A stretch of 64,000 bases of DNA from contig CM049318.1 of assembly GCA_026874595.1 (NCBI GenBank), positions 58,500,250-58,564,249 on the forward strand. The letters run 5' to 3'. The notes below the pieces were generated by a model that saw nothing but the letters and a program-made list of their open reading frames with translations, made no database searches and was not told where the DNA came from. Position 1 is the first letter of the stretch; every line of letters begins with the position of its first letter. Below are positions 37,292-47,299 of this stretch, piece after piece. A program made the translations under genes and the position numbers. The stretch comes from Sipunculus nudus (Eukaryota > Annelida > Sipuncula > Golfingiida > Sipunculidae).

Positions 37292-37610
37292 CTATAAAGA
37301 TGGATATTCTTGGTTATGTCTGCAGTGATTGATAAATTGTTTAGCAAGCAAAATAATTATATTACTAGTCACTGAAGCATTAAAATATCCAAACAAGATT
37401 ACTGATAAACACTTATCCAATATTATCTCCTGTTTCCTACTCCATAATTCTAAACCTGACCAGAGATCAGTCACTCTATCACAATTCCAGGTTAAATGTA
37501 TTAAAGACTCCGGTTCCTCATATCGATCAGAAACAGGAAGAGAATTGATTCTTTCTAAAGTATTGTAAAAGTCTGGACAATATATACGCACTTTCGGAAC
37601 AAAGATTTAA
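37292..37610 (-). pseudogene. LINE reverse transcriptase C-terminal zinc-knuckle (zf-RVT) fragment
   Basis: The 99-codon frame contains EEPESLIHLTWNCDRVTDLW, the characteristic tail of many LINE reverse transcriptases: Cys-x2-Cys, then ES-xx-HL-xxx-C and an aromatic W. Just before it the sequence is S-D-R-Y where the first Cys pair should be. Both are one base away from Cys codons (TCT and TAT from TGT), so the zinc site has been lost. The frame closes at 37292 with no further motif. Related but frameshifted LINE-like residues (HYIVPFKQWTNRDI) extend to about 37790, where a small LTR element has been inserted. The clade is unassigned. Confidence 0.7.
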
Positions 37611-37783
37611 TGAGGTAACCTGACTGCATACACTTTCTTTCTTAATCCCTGTTATCATCGCTTACCACACCGGAAAATCTGCCCCAGGTATATCTCTATT
37701 TGTCCATTGTTTAAAAGGTACAATATAATGGTTTAGAAACAAATCTGACCCAGTAGTTATCCCTGCATCTATACAACTTTACC

Positions 37784-37788
37784 AATAG
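37784..37788. other. Left target-site duplication AATAG
   Basis: AATAG here and at 38325-38329 exactly flanks the small LTR element. Five bases is the usual size for LTR retrotransposon integration. Confidence 0.6.
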
Positions 37789-37850
37789 TGTGACGAGGTG
37801 TCATAAAAGTTGACCGAACCGTCTCGCTAGCAAAGCTTGCCACCAACATG

Positions 37851-37861
37851 GGTTCGAATCC
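37851..37861 (+). promoter_or_regulatory. Pol III B-box-like site in unit 1
   Basis: GGTTCGAATCC, the canonical tRNA T-arm/B-box word. The A-box part of this unit is deleted (about 39 bp shorter than unit 2), so it is probably inactive. Confidence 0.6.
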
Positions 37862-38079
37862 GGGATCGGCCTAGTATTCTCCCTGAACAATTTGTCTTCG
37901 TAACAAAAGGGGGGCCGTCCAACGTGACGTACGGTAAAATTTGTGGCCTAGGGAATAAGCTCACCAAATGTGACTTCTGGGATAATTAGTCTTGTTCTGA
38001 TAGCAGAACGCTCTTAAGAGGGGGTGTGTTACGGGGTGACATAAAAGCGAACCGAACTGCCTCGCTAGTGAAGCTGGCT

Positions 38080-38145
38080 TTGCTAGCGAAGCGGTAAGTA
38101 CACCGGACTTGTGCGCCACCCACATGGGTTCGAATCCGGGATCGG
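38080..38145 (+). ncRNA. tRNA-like segment in unit 2
   Basis: TTTGCTAGCGAAGCGGTAAG supplies a D-arm/A-box-like word. CACCGGACTTGTGCGCC resembles an anticodon arm with TTGTG in the loop position. GGTTCGAATCC at 38127-38137 is the T-arm. The acceptor stem does not pair convincingly, so this is tRNA-derived, not a tRNA gene. Confidence 0.5.
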
Positions 38146-38223
38146 CCCAATGTTTTCCCCTGAACGATTTGTCTTCGTAACAACATAAAAGCGGACCGAA
38201 CTGTCTCGCTAGTGAAGCTTGCT

Positions 38224-38290
38224 TTGCTAGCGAAGCGATTGGTACACCGGACTTGTGCGCCACCCACATGGGTTCGAATCCGGGATCGGC
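38224..38290 (+). ncRNA. tRNA-like segment in unit 3
   Basis: It shows the same layout as unit 2, with TTTGCTAGCGAAGCGATTGG and GGTTCGAATCC at 38271-38281. The two units are nearly identical here, more so than in the flanking parts. Confidence 0.5.
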
Positions 38291-38324
38291 CGAATATTTT
38301 CCCTGAGCAATTTGTCTTCGTACT

Positions 38325-38329
38325 AATAG
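38325..38329. other. Right target-site duplication AATAG
   Basis: Matches 37784-37788 and follows CTTCGTACT, a slightly altered form of the CTTCGTAACA terminus. Confidence 0.55.
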
Positions 38330-38876
38330 TCCGGTTCTGCAGTTAATATTTACATTTTATTATTCCGTATTATATGTTGTCTCAGGAACTACTTCAAAAT
38401 ACTTTGTGCAGAAGATTATTTCTTGATAAAAAAATAGGCGTTTTTAAATTATTTATTTTATTTGGATACAAATTATTATTTCATTAAAATTTTGTGTTTG
38501 GACAAATTTTTTCCATATGATAATCAAAAAGAGCTTTCCAGTTTTATTTACTGATTTAAGGTATATTCAATCCATGAATTCTTACTTTTCGTCTATCCCA
38601 AATGAAGACAGTATGCAGTTTGAAATTAAGTCTTAACATGTTTTTGTAATATTTTGTCAATAGGTTGCACTGTAAGTCTTTATTGTGGATAATCATAACA
38701 GTACGAATGACAGAAAATAAAATAAATATAAAATACTATTGCGAGCATCGATTTCAGTGATGACCAGCTTGTTAGAAATTTTGTCTCGAGTGCAAATAAC
38801 AAAAAAAAACTAATTCCTTGTTTCAATGTATTATTTTTTTCAATTTCGTTTGAATGGTGAAGTTTCCATTATACAG

Positions 38877-39032
38877 TGAAACGCTGGTGGGCACCATGGT
38901 CTGCGTGGAGTCGATGTACAAGAACTTGTGGACGTGGCGAGATATCTAGGAATAGAGCGTGGTGCACTGTGGCAGACTGCAGAGGTGTATTTGAAACTCA
39001 ATATAAGGCATGCTTCACAAGAACATGTCCGG
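38877..39032 (+). CDS. Thrombospondin type 1 (TSP1) exon 1 of a host gene
   Basis: Read with one base from an upstream exon, the 156-bp exon encodes WAPWSAWSRCTRTCGRGEIS followed by a Cys pattern ending CFTRTCPG. It has the stacked WxxW aromatic ladder, the CxxxCGxG start and six Cys in all, as in a TSP1 module of about 52 residues. TSP1 modules are extracellular and bind glycosaminoglycans or partner proteins. The acceptor is ATACAG at 38871-38876 and the donor is G-GTAAAGT at 39033. Both borders are phase 1, so the exon can be duplicated or skipped without a frame change. There is no stop inside. The next exon is 347 bp away. A decayed relative sits at 11.7 kb. The gene identity cannot be told from the modules alone. 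Confidence 0.85.
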
Positions 39033-39379
39033 GTAAAGTCTGATTTTACATTTGTTTCTCTGACATATCACTTAATCTTATTAATGTGAAATTAATGTAT
39101 AATTCATGATTTTTTTAATGGAGCTCATGAACAGAAATATTTATAAGTGTACACCCATAATTGATAAACATAAGAGAATAAATGTTTAATATAATTGTAT
39201 ATAAGGAATTGTGTATTTAAGGAACCCCAGTATCTCAATTAAACAAAAAAATTAATATTGCTGCAAGCACATTACTGAGCCAAATCCACCTCTGTTAGTT
39301 ATTATATTTGAGTCGTTAACTTGGTGTTATGTGCTATTAACTAACATGGAATTGACTTTTTATGTTTTTATGACAACAG
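39033..39379 (+). other. Intron between the two TSP1 exons
   Basis: This 347-bp intron has GTAAAG at its 5' end and TATGACAACAG at its 3' end, with T-rich sequence in the last 40 bases. It is A+T-rich and has no repeats. It is far shorter than the flanking non-coding sequence. Confidence 0.75.
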
Positions 39380-39538
39380 GTGCTATGTGGATTGGTTGGT
39401 CATATTGGACGCCTTGCTCAAAGCCATGTGGTGCCGGATACCACTTAAGACATCGTAGCTGCACTATCCCTAATAGTTGTTATGGAGTCGATACACAGGA
39501 TAAAACATGCCTGAGGGGAACGTGTACAGCTACAGGAG
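39380..39538 (+). CDS. Thrombospondin type 1 (TSP1) exon 2 of the same gene
   Basis: The 159-bp exon encodes AMWIGWSYWTPCSKPCGAGY, then an RHRSC block and a tail CYGVDTQDKTCLRGTC. It has the WxxWxxW-like ladder, the CxxxCGxG and R-R layers, and six Cys, a complete TSP1 module. Its tail (VDTQDKTC) parallels that of exon 1 (FETQYKAC), so the two probably arose by duplication. The acceptor is ACAACAG at 39373-39379 and the donor is GAG-GTAGGT at 39539, again phase 1 on both sides. No further TSP1 exon was found from here to the window end. The product would be a secreted or membrane-anchored multi-TSP1 protein. Confidence 0.88.
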
Positions 39539-39539
39539 G

Positions 39540-41045
39540 TAGGTCATCATATGTGAAACCCATTCTTCACCAGAGGTACTCAACATCAGAGCCCGGTCTC
39601 CCAACACATAACAATAATAATATTATTGTGCTAATATTTTACCTTATAGACCACCTCTGTCAGACGCCTGAAATACATTTGAATTATATTGGTATTGAAA
39701 TAATTCAACTGATTTCATTAAACAAAATAAGCATTTCCCTGCCCGTTTCTTAACTCAGAATTGGTATATACAGCTAGTCGGTATCTGGTATGTAGGAAAA
39801 GACACAAGTCTGGAATATCCGTTTGCAACGTACTGCCCTCCGTGCGTTCAAAAAGAACCGACCACTATATAATGTTTTATAACCTCATGAATAGACTCCC
39901 CTAATTGCTGAGGGTACTAGCAGTCTTTGTATCTCTGTCTTACAGTCACAATGGGTGACAACTTCATGTATTGGATTAGAGCTCAGCAAACATTAGGACG
40001 TTGTTTATGAACTTAATTTAAACTGTATATACCAATATTACGCTAAACCACCCGTGGTTAACGACCAAGGAATATTTATTTTTTTGACTGGTCATGGTCC
40101 TGTGTCATCATGGTCAACCCTTAATAATTGTTATTATTAGGCACCTGGTATGCCAATACATTGATTATTTGTCAATTAATGGTGTTATTGGTTTTCCTAC
40201 GCCCTAGCTGTCCATTCTATTTAAGCTGTCGCGTAACGTAATGCTATACGATTAAAGCTGAATCTCCATCGATTCCCCGTAATTCTTTTCTATATCTTTC
40301 GCATATGTTTCATTTCTATCCATTGTATTTTTACATTGTTTGAGAAAATAAAATCATTAACAATACAATTCGGGGAAGAGGAAGATAATGTATCCATGTC
40401 ACCCCCCCCCCCCCCACCCCCACCCTCCCCAACCTCATCCTTGATAGATACGACCCTGTCCTTAATTTGAAAGTAAAACCTGATGGTAAACTTCATTCGT
40501 TACACGGATGTTCCGTTAAGCAGGTAGTATATTGGCTTGGTATGTATAAATCGGGACATGACGTTGAACAGTAGGACGATTTCTCATTTGCCCTATCTCC
40601 ATGGGAATTACTTCTATTTTTATACATTGATTATCCCATCGACTGGACTCGACATGGACTGGGTCTGACCTCCGAGTCCGAGTTCATGATTGAGTCCGGG
40701 ACACTTGAGTTAAAGCCCGAGTACCTTACAAAGTGAATTCAGTAATATGAATGCACATCAATACTTTGTATTTTTTGCTTTTTGCAGTGTATATTTTTCG
40801 ATTGCTTATATTCCTTTTATATACCTTTTCAATACAATGGCTTTGGTTATTGTTTATAACGACTACTCATATAGATATGCCATTTCGTCATCAAAGTAAG
40901 AAAATTTAACCCTTTGTTTAAGAATATCTAGCATGGCAATTTCAGCTGTAAGCTAAAATAGTACATCCAGTGAACCCACATATTTCAAACTGGTAATTGC
41001 CTCTTTTCATTATAATTAAAACCAATTGGCACTTCCTAAATAAAT
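39540..41045. other. Presumed intron sequence with a C-run and GAGTCC-rich stretch
   Basis: After the exon 2 donor no further exon was recognised. C-rich sequence at 40400-40431 (14 C, then CCACCCCCACCCTCCCC) could form a quadruplex on the minus strand. A GAGTCC-type degenerate hexamer stretch at 40638-40725 resembles those at 11.2 and 36.65 kb. Confidence 0.45.
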
Positions 41046-41818
41046 TGTTACAGGTGCTCTGTTTATTATGTGACAGGGGCGTAATTCCTGTTGTAACTCC
41101 TCTCGCTTACATGTGAGCCTTGGCTTTCACGCCTGGTCGTAGGTCACGTGATGAGCCTGGTGTGTGGAGATACACGGCGCTGTTTTTCTAGAGAATTTCT
41201 GAAGCGCGTGTCTACTGTGATTGTGCAAGATATTATAGACTGTTCGAGAAGTGGAAAATTCCCGGCTTGGGGTGGGAAGGTATATAAGGGGGATGTTTTT
41301 TAGAACCAGAGGACAGACAGCAGAGCGAATTCCAGCGGACGCAGAAGCGTGTGTCAGATTCTAAGACCTTATCCGACGAATGCGGCAATTTTCATTTTCA
41401 AAGACTTTCTCCTGGATTTTATACATTTGAATTTCAGTTTACTTTCTGGGTTGTTGCAAGTACTTTCCAATGGACTGTCATTCTCCGAGAGTTTACATTT
41501 AAGGGACTTATCGTGGTGACGGTATTGGTATCCAGGTACTGTACCATTATCTTTCTGTGTGATTGTATTGACTTGTTGCTATAACGCTGTTCAACTGTAT
41601 AATTTTATTGATTTAGTGTATTGTATTGTTAGGATTGTTTTAAGAATAAATTATAGTTATTTGTTATCAAAAAACCACTGACTTCTTTATTCATTCCTCT
41701 AGACATTTCATGCTGCCTAGTGTTACAGAATCTGATTTTTTTTTATCACCGTTACAGAATTTGTGTTCATCACGCATACGTGATCTGTTTATATCAAGTT
41801 CCGTAACAAAATGCATCA
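41046..41818 (+). mobile_element. Solo LTR of a retrotransposon (773 bp)
   Basis: The element starts TGTTACAGG and ends CCGTAACA, giving an inverted TGTTAC/GTAACA pair. It is flanked by AAAT on both sides (41042-41045 and 41819-41822), a 4-bp target duplication. It contains a TATA box and an AATAAA at 41645, as an LTR should. Its last 350 bases align well with 63421-63788, which is followed by a primer-binding site and a gag-like start, so the family is an LTR retrotransposon. No internal region follows here, so it is a solo LTR left by LTR-LTR recombination. The 77-codon frame inside (41351) is not a gene. Confidence 0.75.
41281..41288 (+). promoter_or_regulatory. LTR TATA box
   Basis: TATATAAG lies about 235 bases into the LTR and is followed by GGGGGATG. 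Transcription would start about 30 bases downstream, at the U3/R border near 41310. Confidence 0.6.
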
Positions 41819-42035
41819 TAGTTTCCTTTTCATTTTTGCTGGAAGTGCATTCATCAGATTCAGAGATGTTTATTATATATATAAAAATTTTTTTTTGAAA
41901 AGCCCCTGTACACACTGACATCTCCCGGTAGTTCCAAGTCAGCCTCCCATGTAGGGATAATATTTGTTGGTGTTCCAACTTTCTGTTTTAGCGGTTTTCG
42001 TTATACCTATTGTCAACATTAAGAACAAGAAACCA

Positions 42036-42180
42036 GATTCAGGGGTAGAACACATAACTCAAAGCCTGGAGATCGTGAGTTCGGATCTGAGCCGGGGCGG
42101 TTGGATGTTTACGTTTGGCCTAAACCCAGAGCGCTTTGCAGGCTAAATAGGAAGGCCGTAACCAGCGGCCGCGTTTCACT
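42036..42180 (+). mobile_element. tRNA-derived SINE
   Basis: CAGGGGTAGAACACATAACTC supplies a tRNA D-arm/A-box. GAGATCGTGAGTTCGGATCT gives a T-arm/B-box with the usual spacing of about 35 bases. The following roughly 85 bases, ending near GCGGCCGCGTTTCAC, would be the tRNA-unrelated body. No A-rich tail or clear target duplication was seen. Confidence 0.6.
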
Positions 42181-42189
42181 AAAACCATT

Positions 42190-44037
42190 CTGGGATTTCT
42201 TGGTGGTAACACACTGAAGGAGTCACAGGGCCCGATTAATACAAGGATACAAAATGAGAGGAAACTTGTTGTACTGCCCTGTCACGTAGTCCGAAACCAT
42301 ATACACTTGTTTGCCTTCATTTTACTGAAAAAAATGCAACGAACCAAGGCTAAATCTATTTCTTTTTTTACCTGCAACGAATGACATATAACCTGTGTTT
42401 ATTTGGGTGCATTATCAGTTTCCAATCACCCTAATGACAAACAACAAAGCTCAGGACAAGCATTTAATACAGTAAGAGTCTATTTGCCTGAGCCTGTCTT
42501 TCCACATTGGCAACTATAGTTGTATTTTCGCAGGCAAGAACCTTCAATGACATATATGTGTTTATTATCACACCCAAGGCTTCCATCATTGCCAACAAAA
42601 AATATCGTTTTGTTGTGATACCCTTTGAGCTTCAATTTATACAAATTATCTTGCATAAACATTCACTTTTCTATATACACTTATATACTATCCTCAATTT
42701 TTTTAAAGACACATTTTAAAGATAATCATAAAACATTTAACAAATGTAAAGTTTATGACAATCAGCCAAGAACTGGTTTGCTTGTTCCCGGGATTTTTGT
42801 TGGTTTTGTTGTTTTTTTTCCATGTATTTTGGCACTTGGTAAGAGAAATTGCTCTAAAACAAACAGCTTGACGAATTTCAGCACGTTTTCTTCAGCTCTA
42901 TGTACTTCGAATTGGTCTATTTTATTGGAAGCTTTTGGTTGTGCCAAATAAAATCTTCACTCATCCTGAAAATATTACAATATTTATTTAGATTGAGTGG
43001 TATCAAATTGTGCCATATTTATTTATTTATATAAACCGAGTTACCTACGAGTCAGTGTTTATTTATATGTATTATAACAAAGAAACACGTGAACCAGAAG
43101 TCATGACGGTCCACATGGTATTGCAGTTAATCATTCACCCAAATGTTTGTCACATTTTGGAGAACTGTATTGTAAATTCTAGGAGATGAATATTTGTCTG
43201 CCTTGATTCAATTTTATACTTTTATAAATCATGAAAGTTAACCAATACTCCAATGTCTGATTTTTGTCAGTCTAAAATAACCATTTACCTACCCAAATTT
43301 TAAAAAAAAAATGTTCACAAGTTTCATTCAAACTCTGCAGGGCGACAATAAAAGAAAGCACATGACTTCACATGACTTCAAATATTGAATGATGAGCAAA
43401 TGCAGTCTGAAAATGTAAAGAAAATTAAAGTTTCGGATGTCACCACTTTTGTCAAACAATGAAAAAATCTAAGATCAACATGGATTGCAGACCCAAACAG
43501 ATTTTTTTTATATGAATTGGAACTTATTTTACATGTAGTCTGAATTGGTCTGAAGTGATCAACAAAAGGCGCTCTTCATGGAATTGCACTTAAAAAATAA
43601 CATAAACCACGCATAACCATGTAAGAACCTTACGTAGGGTATGTTTCTCCATCAAGATCGATATGCAATATCAGTATAACTAAGCCTTCGTATTTAGATT
43701 ATATCTCCTGGCGCCATGATCTACAAAACATGTAATATGTGATTAGTAACACAACAAACAAAGTTTATACAAAAAATAGTGTATCACGTGAACAACCCTT
43801 GTAAAGTATCATGCAACCTCTAACACTGATCAATGTATGTATTTCCCTCGTCTGTTCGCCTAATTACGGATATTTTGTTTTCTAAATCTATCATAGTTTG
43901 GTTAATATCAAACATATTTTGCCAATATGAAAGAGCGGTTGATTCTTGATATTTTTGTTTTATTAATGTGTTATAAAGGACTTTACATTTACTCTTTAAA
44001 ACATTAGAATCAGTTATGACCAGTTATACGTAATTAA
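42190..44037. other. Non-coding, nothing recognised
   Basis: Frames at 42480-42951 overlap on both strands and lack domains. The phrase CACATGACTTCA is duplicated in tandem at 43361-43380. No element ends were identified. Confidence 0.35.
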
Positions 44038-44039
44038 TA

Positions 44040-44535
44040 CAGGAAAGCCTCAACTCATCAAGCGCGGTGACTGTGTCGCTCGACTCGAGGTTATGTCGCT
44101 TAAATGTTTAGATAACAGTTGTGCACGGTCCATCAATCATACCTACGACCATAATGACCAGTTACATAAACAATAATGGCAAGGATCTTACTCATCAAGC
44201 GCTATGATTTACATACCTTATCTGTTGTTTACCTGTTGGGCCAATAAGTCACTCAAAGTCATTACTTTCCTTCCTTGCCGACATTTCCCTTATCATATTT
44301 TTGGAGGCACTTATGTGCCTTTTCATTATTAATAAACAAATATATTATAAATTGTTTGTTGTTCTTTCACTCAAACATTTTGTGGAAACTATATAATATA
44401 GGCCCTATACATGTGCAGTAATAATCGATAATAATCAAGGCTGAAGAAGTTTGAATATATAATATGTCTCGAACTCCGGTTGTGTCGAAGTAAATTCGCA
44501 AGTCCCTTCGACTTCGACCAAACGAGGTTTTACTG
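44040..44535. mobile_element. TA-flanked miniature inverted-repeat element, pogo/Tigger-like ends
   Basis: The left end is CAGGAAAGCCTCAACTCATC. The right end, reverse-complemented, is CAGTAAAACCTCGTTTGGTC. CAGTAAAACCTCG-type ends are known from pogo/Tigger-type DNA transposons. TA borders both sides (44038-44039 and 44536-44537). It is 496 bp long and has no transposase. CTCATCAAGCGC recurs inside at 44051 and 44191. The frames at 44367-44737 run across its right end and are not genes. Confidence 0.55.
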
Positions 44536-44849
44536 TATTGAAAAAAATACTCAGACCCAAAATAACTTGGTAACATGGAACCCCAAGCAAAACTGGTACC
44601 GCGCTATTTTTGCTTTGCAGCGCTGATGAAATTATAGAGCACCATGATTTGCAGAGCTGCAGCGCTATAACAGAGCAGAGTATCATGCTAAACCCCAACC
44701 CCATTCTTACTTTGTAAGGGAATACGTTATGGGCCAATATGGTCGTTACACAGCCCTATATTCAATTTCAACGTAAATAACAAAAATATTGCCTTTAGAT
44801 TTAGGTCTTTCCGTTGGAAAGGTGAACGTTTCACAGTGTGTCAAACCAT

Positions 44850-44866
44850 GTATATATATATATATC

Positions 44867-44920
<54 letters not shown>
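44850..44920. repeat. (TA)n microsatellite
   Basis: Two TA runs separated by CATG, about 70 bases in all. Confidence 0.95.
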
Positions 44921-45317
44921 TATCCTGATTGTGAAAAAAACGGGGTTTTAAAGTGCACAACTAATGAAAGGAGCTGCTATATATATATACAGACAGACAC
45001 TTATGGAGCAAAGTAAAAAAAGATGAAGTTAGGTGGCGCCTCACAGATCATAATTACCAATTAACTTAAGTTACTAGTACAGATATTGCGAATCACTTTG
45101 GGGAAAAAATACAGACGATTATATCATAGCTTCCTAGATAATGCGGATGAACTTGATATTATTGTTGATAAGGCAATCAAAACCCTTTTACCAAAAGAAA
45201 AACTTAACATTAGTGTATCCGACTTTAGAATGGCTGTATACAATCTATAAATGGGAAATTTGATGGAATATCTATTCTACAGTCTGACCATATCCTTGGA
45301 GGAACGCACCGTTTGAA

Positions 45318-45319
<2 letters not shown>

Positions 45320-45374
<55 letters not shown>
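45320..45374. repeat. (TA)n microsatellite
   Basis: An uninterrupted TA run of about 55 bases, 15 bases before the GGGGTCCAGTTGGACCC palindrome. Confidence 0.95.
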
Positions 45375-45376
<2 letters not shown>

Positions 45377-45815
45377 TTCATCAGTACACTGGGGTCCAGT
45401 TGGACCCAAAGGGTATATTACTTGCGATATTTTTTATTGATCAGTTGTTGTCTTTTCTCTTTTTAGATAGATGTCAGGTATATTGATGTACTTATTACGG
45501 TAAAAGATAGTGTGGTTCCATTAAACCATACGATCTGTATTTAAAATATTCTCTTGGGGTCCAAGTGGGAAACAATGCACGACAGAAAATTAATGTGTAA
45601 TTGTTATCTCTTGTTATTTTTATTTTACAAATACTATATTTCTGACACTGTTATCGGGATATAATAGTTTGCATTTATTTCATATTTCTATTCAAACACA
45701 GTTACAAATCAGTCAATCTACATTATATTCAAGGCGATTAGTATAATTCATGGGCGCTTCTTTGACCCTTCAAATGGTGAATTATTTGATATTTGCGAAA
45801 ATTATGGTGATGATC
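45375..45815. mobile_element. Possible piggyBac-like terminal sequence
   Basis: GGGGTCCAGTTGGACCC (45391-45407) is a near-palindrome, and GGGGTCCAAGTGGGA follows at 45556. Related words GGGGTCCAATCTGACCCC (49448) and GGGGTTCAGATGG (49799) lie beyond the DIRS-like block, next to a piggyBac-like coding remnant. The spacing suggests one older element interrupted by the DIRS-like sequence, but no TTAA-flanked ends were confirmed. Confidence 0.3.
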
Positions 45816-45817
45816 AT

Positions 45818-47015
45818 TCGCTAGGCTGCATTTCCAGGGACATGACAGGGCTTTATTTGAAATTCAAATTTAGCTGACAGCCAGAAGAGCTGCCTTAGAT
45901 AATGCATTACCTGCGTATTTCTGGTAGAGCCTTTGTTAAGCATGCCTAGGGCACACATGCTGTCCGTGTGCACAACCACTGTGTGGCCCTTCCACCAATG
46001 TCCCCACGTCCTGGCTGCAGCTATCACTGAGAGCACTTCTTTATAGTTAATATACAGGCCAGCGACTTTAGGCAAATCTGCTTCCCATAATATATATTGC
46101 CAGTCGTTATTAAAATATATTCCAAACGCTTTCTTGGATGCATCCAGATAGACATGTACATACGATGGGTTCGGCTTGAAATATCTTTTCCCATTAAAAC
46201 GCTCAAGATAAGCTAGCCACCAGCGAATATCTTTAAAGAATTCTCTGCTGAGAATGCGTGTGTGATTTGGTATCTTTAACAGGGCCTTTTTATATAGTAT
46301 GCGGCGCAAAAATACTTTTCCACCAGACACCACCAAGGACGCCCAGGATAGCCTGCCTGCGAGGCTTTGCAGCTGGCGTAGCGAAGCGCGTTTGCGCGAA
46401 CTGAATGTGCGCAGCATATATTTAAAATCATTTAGCTTGTTTTGTGGGAGTGCTACCCGGTTAATGGAGCTGTCAATTTCAACCTCGAGAAATAATAGCC
46501 AAGTAGATGGTCCGCATACCTTACCCCAGCCGATCCCAAAACCCAGGTCCCTATGTAATTCAATAAGTTTGTTTTGAGCCAGTTTACACTCCGCCTGAGA
46601 TGGTGCTACTATAAGGAAATGATCCAGGTAGACCACTATTGAGTTAAAACCCATGTTAACCATCACCCTTTTTACCGATTGTGTTAACCTTTGAAAAATT
46701 CCTGGGGCCTTCCGGCGTCCGAAAGGTAAACGTGTGTCATATAAAAAGGTATGGGTGTTGCTGTTGTGATACTTCCATTTAATCCCCATGGCTTGGTAAT
46801 TACATGGATGGATAGGAACAGAGCGGTAAGCGATTTTTAGTCAACTTTAGCCTTCAAGTTACCATTTTTAACCAAACGTAAGGCGTCAGCTACCGTTTCA
46901 AATGAGAAAGGCTCTATCACGGAGCAATAGTCGTTTACTGACAGGCCATGAGGAAGACTACAGTCATGAATTATTCTAACATCATCGCTGTCCGGCTTTG
47001 GCTAGATTTTGGATC
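45818..47015 (-). pseudogene. DIRS-like reverse transcriptase and RNase H, inactivated
   Basis: The intact 322-codon part (46789-45821) covers the reverse transcriptase palm from LPFGRRKAPGIF, and RNase H. Upstream, in broken frames, are RIIHDCSLPHGLSVNDY and LRLVKNGNLKAKVD (46840-47010), the start of the domain, separated by an in-frame TAA and a frameshift near 46835. The catalytic YLDD is YLDH (residues 54-57 of the long frame, 46619-46630), which removes the second metal-binding Asp. RNase H keeps Asp216 (YLDAS), Glu251 (YKEVL) and Asp276 (HTDSM). It stops at CHVPGNAA, before the final Asp motif. The gene order and LPFG/DHF style point to tyrosine-recombinase retroelements of the DIRS group. 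No recombinase or methyltransferase follows, so the 3' half of the element is missing. Confidence 0.8.
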
Positions 47016-47299
47016 ACACACACAGTAGTTGCCCTCAGCTATGTCTTTAAGGGGCTGTTTTTCGACTGCATTTCGGGTTGACGGGTTGTTGGCAGACTTG
47101 TGATTTTTAGTTTTGAGATGCCTCATTTGGAGACGATCGATCACGTTAAACCCGTATTAATACCATCTATTAGATAGTCTCTGTCAGGATCGTTGTGAAG
47201 TTTAGACTCCAAAATATTAAGACGGGACGCCATGGAACTTGACAAATGGGGCTTAGTGGCATGGAAGTATTCCTAGGGGTTATTATGACAGTCTGAAAA

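Larger units (their letters stand above)
37789..38324 (+). mobile_element. TRIM-like miniature LTR element whose LTRs carry tRNA-like promoter boxes
   Basis: Three related units occur at 37789-37905, 38027-38182 and 38183-38324. The middle one begins TGTTACGGGG and ends CTTCGTAACA, a perfect 7-bp inverted TGTTACG/CGTAACA pair as in LTRs. Between units one and two lie 121 bp that start with AAAGGGGGGCCGTCC, a poor but plausible relative of a tRNA-Pro primer site, and end with AAGAGGGGG, a polypurine tract placed directly before the next TG. AATAG flanks the whole. No protein is encoded, so it would need another element's enzymes. Units two and three contain GGTTCGAATCC (B box) and TAGCGAAGCGGT (A box-like). 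The third unit lacks its first 12 bases, which suggests recombination between LTRs. A tandem tRNA-derived SINE is the alternative. Confidence 0.55.

Noticed and set aside
37961-38269. 102-codon and 93-codon minus frames with internal repeats (GGAQVRC, FASKASFTSE)
   Set aside because: The repeats are translations of two tandem LTR-like units, not a repeat protein.
37796-38295. Functional tRNA genes (TTGTG loop suggesting tRNA-His)
   Set aside because: The A and B boxes are present but no acceptor stem pairs properly and three units recur with shared flanks. They are tRNA-derived repeats.
41351-41584. 77-codon frame with a hydrophobic end as a small membrane protein
   Set aside because: It lies wholly within the LTR transcribed region and is not kept open in the 63.4-kb copy.
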